From positions 1-11,008 of the forward strand of contig JAAAOD010000206.1 in assembly GCA_009908535.1 (NCBI GenBank): a stretch of DNA of 11,008 bases, in the 5' to 3' direction. Positions 7,691 to 11,008 of the stretch are shown here, piece by piece. The DNA is from Verrucomicrobiota bacterium (GTDB lineage: Bacteria; Verrucomicrobiota; Verrucomicrobiia; Opitutales; Oceanipulchritudinaceae). Each line of letters opens with the position of its first letter. Position 1 is the first letter of the stretch. Position numbers and translations under genes: made by a program. Under the pieces are notes generated by a model that did not search any database, had not been told where the DNA came from, and worked only from the letters and a program-made list of their open reading frames with translations.

Positions 7691-8104
7691 TTAGGAAATG
7701 GTGATCTGACGCGGTTTGGCCTGTTCGCGTTTCGGTAATTCTACCGTCAGCAGGCCGTTTTCAAACTTCGCCCGGACGTTTTCCGGATCGACATCATCGC
7801 CGACCGTCACCGTCCGTTGCAGCGCCTCGGCTTCACGGCCGCTGCGGGCATCCTTGTCCCGCTTCGCCTTGACCGAAAGAACCGCGTTTTCCAGTTCAAG
7901 TTCGATGTCCTTGTTCCGGAATCCCGGCAGTTCGAAACGCACCACCCGCTTGTCGTCCTCCTCATAGAAGTCCATCGGGATGCTGCGTCCGAAACCCGCC
8001 CGCGACGGGCGCCAGCCAAGAAGTTCCGGAAAACTGCTTTCAAACAAACGATCCAGATCGGTCCACGGATCGTTGCGGAAGGGTTCATATTTTATCAGAT
8101 TCAT
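7691..8104 (-). CDS. Hsp20/alpha-crystallin small heat-shock protein (first of pair)
   Basis: The protein has 137 residues when started at the ATG at 8104. The N-terminal arm MNLIKYEPF...W..L..LFESSF (1-25) is hydrophobic and aromatic, as is common in oligomer-forming bacterial sHSPs. The alpha-crystallin domain (about 43-125) has FELPGF (57-62), ENAVLSVKAKR (72-82) and the conserved NGLLTVELPK (116-125). The C-terminal I-x-I anchor is I134-T-I136. A longer form from GTG at 8113 is possible on paper, but that GTG is part of the Shine-Dalgarno sequence AGGAGGTG that sits 6 nt before the ATG, so the shorter form is preferred. The downstream hsp20 gene starts 13 nt after its TAA, forming a two-gene operon. 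No CIRCE element (HrcA operator) was seen upstream; a sigma54-like element was. Function as a holdase under heat or other proteotoxic stress is known for the family. Confidence 0.94.
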   Translation of the reverse strand: MNLIKYEPFRNDPWTDLDRLFESSFPELLGWRPSRAGFGRSIPMDFYEEDDKRVVRFELPGFRNKDIELELENAVLSVKAKRDKDARSGREAEALQRTVTVGDDVDPENVRAKFENGLLTVELPKREQAKPRQITIS

Positions 8105-8110
8105 AGGTTT

Positions 8111-8118
8111 CACCTCCT
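8111..8118 (-). promoter_or_regulatory. Strong Shine-Dalgarno site that fixes the first hsp20 start
   Basis: The minus strand reads AGGAGGTG, then AAACCT, then ATG at 8104. The near-perfect match and 6-nt spacing identify the ATG as the start. The GTG inside the site itself (8113) would otherwise look like an upstream start codon. Confidence 0.85.
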
Positions 8119-8153
8119 GTTGATGTTTTCTATTCGATTGCTCCTCTCTTCCC

Positions 8154-8168
8154 GCAGGAGAAGTGCCA
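8154..8168 (-). promoter_or_regulatory. Sigma54 (-24/-12)-like promoter element upstream of the hsp20 pair
   Basis: The minus strand reads TGGCAC, five bases, then CTGC. The invariant GG and GC dinucleotides are exactly 10 nt apart, as in sigma54 promoters (consensus TGGCAC-N5-TTGC; here one mismatch in the -12 box). It would start transcription near 8142 and give a ~38-nt leader before the ATG at 8104. No convincing sigma70 promoter was seen facing this gene; the best alternative is a TATTAT -10 without a recognisable -35. Found by eye, so chance cannot be excluded. Confidence 0.4.
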
Positions 8169-8221
8169 GAATAATAGAATTCTAAAATGTTGGTATATAG
8201 TGAATTAAGATATGTTACCAG

Positions 8222-8236
8222 GACACCTTAAGTGTC
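8222..8236. repeat. Inverted repeat, possible operator
   Basis: GACAC and GTGTC flank CTTAA, giving a 5-5-5 dyad. It lies ~55 bp upstream of the sigma54-like -24 box and ~190 bp upstream of the pilin start. The position would suit an activator or repressor site for either divergent operon, but only one copy was found. Confidence 0.3.
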
Positions 8237-8423
8237 AAATCTGCACACCCTCGGGTTAATAATGGCCGCGGTGTGAAAAAATGTTACAGCTACGGGTCGC
8301 CACATACCTCTGTAAAGGATCCGGAAAAATTCCGTAAAACTCCTTCTTTCCATCATGCCTCCATTGTCGCGGCAAAGGGAACTTCCCACTTTTACCTCGT
8401 CGGGAAAGGAAATGGAACGCGAT

Positions 8424-8930
8424 ATGGACGAAAGAAAGAAACCGTCGAAAGCGGGCTTCAGCCTCGTGGAGGTCATGATCGCGATGGGATTGCTGGCAAT
8501 GATCGCGATGGGCATTTCCCAGAACCTGATCCTGACGCGAGGCATCGCGGAAACCAATATCCGCGAGGTGACGGCCAATTCAGTGATCAGCGGGTATCTG
8601 GAGCAGCTTAAAAGCATGCAATACGAACGTATCCTCACGAGTGTCCGCGACACGTCCAAGCCCCTGCCGACCAAGCTGAGTGAGGGGCAACCCGATCCCC
8701 TTTATCTCGGCCAGTGGATGACCAAGACGGTTGTTATCGACGAAGACAAAAACGGGAACGTGGAGCGGACCATGCCCCTGCACGTCCATGTCGAAATCGA
8801 AGATCTTGCCGGTAACGGAAACGGCACTTCGATGGCCATAGAATTTGAATACGCGTGGGAAGACGCCCGTTCCGGGGTCCGGCGGGACCGGTCCCTGCGC
8901 ACGATGCGTTCCTTTGTCCCGACATTCTAG
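8424..8930 (+). CDS. Type IV prepilin-like protein, PilV/GspI-like minor pilin
   Basis: The protein has 168 residues from the ATG at 8424. The basic leader (MDERKKPSKAG) ends in Gly11, followed by F12-S-L-V-E16. This is the prepilin peptidase site with Phe+1 and Glu+5, then a hydrophobic helix to about residue 33. The next segment, SGYLEQLKSMQYERIL, resembles the region after the N-terminal helix in PilV and GspI pseudopilins. Such proteins are cut by PilD, inserted in the inner membrane and join a pilus or pseudopilus tip complex. The start is uncertain: ATGs at 8412 and 8355 are in frame. That at 8412 has a purine run only 2-3 nt away, while 8424 gives a typical short leader with a weak GGAA at 6 nt. 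It is the first of three linked prepilin-like genes; the next starts 10 nt after its TAG. No cysteine is seen in the C-terminal part. Confidence 0.88.
   Translation: MDERKKPSKAGFSLVEVMIAMGLLAMIAMGISQNLILTRGIAETNIREVTANSVISGYLEQLKSMQYERILTSVRDTSKPLPTKLSEGQPDPLYLGQWMTKTVVIDEDKNGNVERTMPLHVHVEIEDLAGNGNGTSMAIEFEYAWEDARSGVRRDRSLRTMRSFVPTF
8475..8512 (+). repeat. 14-bp direct repeat within the pilin helix
   Basis: ATGATCGCGATGGG occurs at 8475-8488 and again at 8499-8512, offset by 24 bp (eight codons). It encodes M-I-A-M-G twice (residues 18-22 and 26-30) in the hydrophobic N-terminal helix of the first prepilin-like protein. The identity at DNA level suggests a small in-frame duplication. Confidence 0.7.
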
Positions 8931-8940
8931 GAAGTGGATC

Positions 8941-9639
8941 ATGAGGAAAAACGAACGCCAGCGCCGGAACTTGTCAGGATTCACCCTGGTTGAGTTGCTG
9001 ATCACCCTTGCTATCGTCGGCTTCGTAATGGTCGGCGTGACGAAATTGATGATGGATATCACGCGGACCAGTTTCATCACCAGCGAGAAACTGGACATCA
9101 ACGCGGATGTGCGCCAGTTCACCCTTGAAATGGCTGATAATGCCCGGGCGGCGAATCATTTTTTCATCTACAAGAGCATGAGCTCGAGCGACCGCGATGA
9201 ACCGGGCGATCGACAGCGGGATTCCAAGAGCGGGGACCTTCTCCTGCTTGTTTTTCAGGAGCCGTGGCCGAACGTAAACAGCCCCGATCACTACACCCGA
9301 CTGGTCGGATATTTCCGTTATCCGGATGGAAACACGAATGTCGGCCCGGTTTACCGTTTCGAGAAGCGTTTTCACGATCCGACGCTAACAGTGACCCCGC
9401 CGGGGTCCAGTGGGCCCTTCGTTTCGACCATTGATCATACTCCGGAGGAACTTATCGAGGACGTACCGCCCACCGGCACCTATCCCACCGTAGTCCAACT
9501 TTCCCGCGGACTGGCCAACGGTAAGTTATTTTTTAATTACCTTGAGCGGACAATCATGATCAAGGCGGAGATTATTCATGGCAACGAGGCCAAATGGATT
9601 ACCGACACTTACAACTATGCCGTTTCACCGCGCGGGTAA
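8941..9639 (+). CDS. Type IV prepilin-like protein, PilW/GspJ-like minor pilin
   Basis: The protein has 232 residues. The leader MRKNERQRRNLSG ends in Gly13, followed by F14-T-L-V-E18-L-L: a canonical prepilin peptidase and N-methylation site with Glu+5 and a hydrophobic helix to about residue 36. Length and the segment after the helix (LDINADVRQFTLEMADNARAA) match the PilW/GspJ type, where a 'Rf...m...iR.A' pattern is common. The rest is a presumed beta-rich globular domain with no recognised motif. The ATG follows AGGAAGTGG, which overlaps the upstream TAG, so translation is probably coupled to the first pilin gene. The third gene follows 9 nt after its TAA. Its assigned role as a minor pilin is by family and gene order; whether the machine is a pilus or a type II secretion pseudopilus is not visible here. 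Confidence 0.9.
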   Translation: MRKNERQRRNLSGFTLVELLITLAIVGFVMVGVTKLMMDITRTSFITSEKLDINADVRQFTLEMADNARAANHFFIYKSMSSSDRDEPGDRQRDSKSGDLLLLVFQEPWPNVNSPDHYTRLVGYFRYPDGNTNVGPVYRFEKRFHDPTLTVTPPGSSGPFVSTIDHTPEELIEDVPPTGTYPTVVQLSRGLANGKLFFNYLERTIMIKAEIIHGNEAKWITDTYNYAVSPRG

Positions 9640-9646
9640 GGAGGAA
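9639..9646 (+). promoter_or_regulatory. Strong Shine-Dalgarno site overlapping the previous stop codon
   Basis: AGGAGGAA begins on the last base of the upstream TAA (9637-9639) and ends 2 nt before the ATG at 9649; the AGGAGG core is 4 nt from the ATG. The overlap points to translational coupling and confirms the start of the third pilin-like gene. Confidence 0.8.
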
Positions 9647-9648
9647 GA

Positions 9649-11008
9649 ATGAAAAGAGAAAAAGACGGTTCAGTTCTTGTTTTGATCCTTGTCATCGCTG
9701 CGACTGCGGGGATGCTGCTGACTTCGCTCAGCGACCTTGCCATCACGGAAAAGCGCTTCAATGACGACGCACGGCTGCTTCTCGAAGCGAAGGAAGCGGC
9801 GGAGGCCACGGTGGAATGCGGTTTCAGCCAATTGGTGAGTCGCTTCGAGGAACGGACTTCGTTTCCGATCAACAGCCTCGCCCCAGACGCAAATCCGGTT
9901 ATTCTTACCGACGATTATTACGACCTTTTCAACTCCGGTGCCGGAACGATGGCTTCGAAAATCCGGTTGCCTGCGTATCCCTACAATCCCAAGACAGCAT
10001 GGAATACGCAGGACACCGAGCTGATCGCCGGACAGATTCCCCCCGGTGAGTGGAAGTTCATCGACAGCCGCACACCCGGGAACGAGTTCGATCCGCTGCG
10101 GGATAAGCTGGTATTCATTCGCGAAGTCAACGTCTTCGGCAAGGCGACGGTAGAAAATGAAACCACGGGTTACCGTCACACTGCGTATGTGCAACAATCG
10201 CTGCAGGTGAGGGACGCCCCTCTTTTCGCCCACGCGATTTTCTATAACATGGACATGGAAATTGCTCCCGGACAGGATATGGATGTCATGGGCTCCGTTC
10301 ACGCGAACGGGAACATGTATATTCAGGCGGGTCGCAGCCTGGACTTTTATAAGAACGTGAGCGCGACCGGGCACATTTTTCACGGACCCAACCCCGGGAT
10401 TTCCAAGGGAACCAGCAACAGCCGGGTGAGTTTCCATAATGGCCTCGGCGACCAGGTGGCCATGCACGATGGTCATCGCTGGATCGACAGCCGCCTCGAT
10501 GACTTCGGGAGTCTCGCCAGCAACCGCTGGAACGGCAACGTGCAGGGATACGAGCACGGCATCCAGCACCATAATCCGGTGGCGATCAAGGACTACGTTC
10601 CCGATAATCCGGAAACCGTGGCCATGGATGACGACCTGAACCATGCCTATCACATCATCCAGCCTCTGCAGAATACAGGGGACGATGAATACAATCCTGA
10701 TCTGGAAAAGCAGAAATTTGCGCACAAGGCAGGATTGGTGGTCAACGTGAATATCTGGAGTGATGATGTCGAAGTCTACCGCTATCAGTATGACGAGGAT
10801 GGAAATATTCAGCATGACAGCAGTGGCGATCCAAAAAAACATGTCCTCTACAGGGAGAAGGATGACATGCCAGACTTTGTTAAATTGGAGAGGTATAAGG
10901 CGAAAGATCAAGACGTGGAAGGGGGCCTGTACGATGCCCGCGAAGGAAAGGGAGTACACCTTGTAGAGGTTGATATCGGTCGTTTGAAGGAGGTTGTTGA
11001 AGCCAACA
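9649..11008 (+). CDS. PilX-like large minor pilin / pilus assembly protein, 3' end outside window
   Basis: The frame is open for 453 codons to the window edge, so the protein is C-terminally incomplete. It starts MKREKDGSVLVLILVIAA: a basic leader, Gly7, then a hydrophobic helix to about residue 25. This resembles the PilX_N type of N-terminus, with no Phe+1 and Leu rather than Glu at +5. Residues in the helix-proximal region (AITEKRFNDDARLLLEAKEAAEA) resemble PilX proteins. Further on, AHAIFYNMDMEI (about 198-209) and G215-S-V-H-A-N-G-N-M-Y224 recall a 'GxVHxNG(N/D)(L/M)Y' motif that I associate with DUF4900-type pilus proteins; this is recalled, not searched. A region at about 265-320 is unusually rich in His, Asn and Asp. 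At >453 residues it is much larger than classical PilX (~200) and also than GspK (~320). It is coupled to the PilW-like gene, completing a V-W-X-type order. The role is inferred: tip or assembly of a pilus-like fibre. Confidence 0.8.
   Translation, partial: MKREKDGSVLVLILVIAATAGMLLTSLSDLAITEKRFNDDARLLLEAKEAAEATVECGFSQLVSRFEERTSFPINSLAPDANPVILTDDYYDLFNSGAGTMASKIRLPAYPYNPKTAWNTQDTELIAGQIPPGEWKFIDSRTPGNEFDPLRDKLVFIREVNVFGKATVENETTGYRHTAYVQQSLQVRDAPLFAHAIFYNMDMEIAPGQDMDVMGSVHANGNMYIQAGRSLDFYKNVSATGHIFHGPNPGISKGTSNSRVSFHNGLGDQVAMHDGHRWIDSRLDDFGSLASNRWNGNVQGYEHGIQHHNPVAIKDYVPDNPETVAMDDDLNHAYHIIQPLQNTGDDEYNPDLEKQKFAHKAGLVVNVNIWSDDVEVYRYQYDEDGNIQHDSSGDPKKHVLYREKDDMPDFVKLERYKAKDQDVEGGLYDAREGKGVHLVEVDIGRLKEVVEAN

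Larger units (their letters stand above)
8105..8423. other. Divergent intergenic regulatory region between hsp20 pair and pilin cassette
   Basis: About 320 bp without a convincing gene. Nearest the hsp20 side are the Shine-Dalgarno site and the sigma54-like element. From about 8169 to 8220 the sequence is markedly AT-rich compared with the GC-rich coding flanks, and it holds the palindrome TAGAATTCTA (8175-8184). An inverted repeat follows at 8222-8236, and a short CGGAA-AAA-TTCCG hairpin at 8322-8334 that lacks a T-tract and is not a terminator. No clear sigma70 promoter for the pilin genes was recognised. The plus-strand frame is open back to an ATG at 8355, but the predicted residues before 8424 are unlike a prepilin leader. 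Confidence 0.6.

Noticed and set aside
8183..8260. Candidate sigma70 promoters for the pilin cassette (TATAGT near 8200, TTAATAAT near 8256).
   Set aside because: The -10-like boxes have no acceptable -35 partner at 16-18 nt, and AT-rich sequence produces such matches easily.
8322..8334. Short hairpin CGGAA-AAA-TTCCG in the region before the pilin genes.
   Set aside because: A five-bp stem with a three-base loop and no T-tract is neither a terminator nor a convincing riboswitch element.
9670..10959. A 429-codon open frame on the minus strand opposite the third pilin-like gene.
   Set aside because: It has an unnatural His/Val/Ile-rich composition, no recognisable domain and no Shine-Dalgarno site. 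The plus strand here has a strong ribosome site, a PilX-like N-terminus and operon context.

Overview
The window looks like a GC-rich chromosomal segment of a Gram-negative bacterium. The Smc C-terminus (the stretch around MVKPSPFCVLDEIDAPLDDA and the sequence after it) reminds me most of Verrucomicrobiota, class Opitutia/Opitutae. That placement is recalled family resemblance, not a search result. A lipobox lipoprotein, an exported MsrA and type IV pilin-like proteins fit a diderm envelope.

Layout. (1) 1-694, plus strand: the C-terminal part of an RCC1-repeat beta-propeller protein whose start lies outside the window. (2) 3424-704, minus strand: a tight three-gene cluster, msrA (with signal peptide) - lipocalin lipoprotein - malQ. 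The gaps are 27 and 21 nt, and a good sigma70-like promoter lies upstream of msrA. It converges on the RCC1 gene with only 9 nt between stop codons. (3) 3516-7247, plus strand: a full-length smc for chromosome organisation, divergent from msrA. (4) 7249-7279: a perfect 12-bp stem that can end transcription from both sides. (5) 8104-7303, minus strand: two tandem Hsp20 small heat-shock proteins of different architecture, each with a strong Shine-Dalgarno site, behind a sigma54-like -24/-12 element. (6) 8105-8423: a divergent regulatory region of about 320 bp with an AT-rich island and an inverted repeat. (7) 8424 to the window end, plus strand: three closely linked prepilin-like genes, arranged like the minor-pilin cassettes pilV-pilW-pilX or gspI-gspJ-gspK. 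The third (at least 453 codons) runs off the window.

Functionally the segment mixes housekeeping (smc, malQ), proteome protection (MsrA, two Hsp20) and cell-surface machinery (lipocalin, minor pilins). No tRNA, rRNA, insertion sequence, CRISPR or phage signal was seen. Most of the window is ordinary. The parts most worth a second look are the minor-pilin cassette with its large third member lacking Glu+5, the putative sigma54 control of the hsp20 pair, and the exported MsrA/lipocalin pairing.
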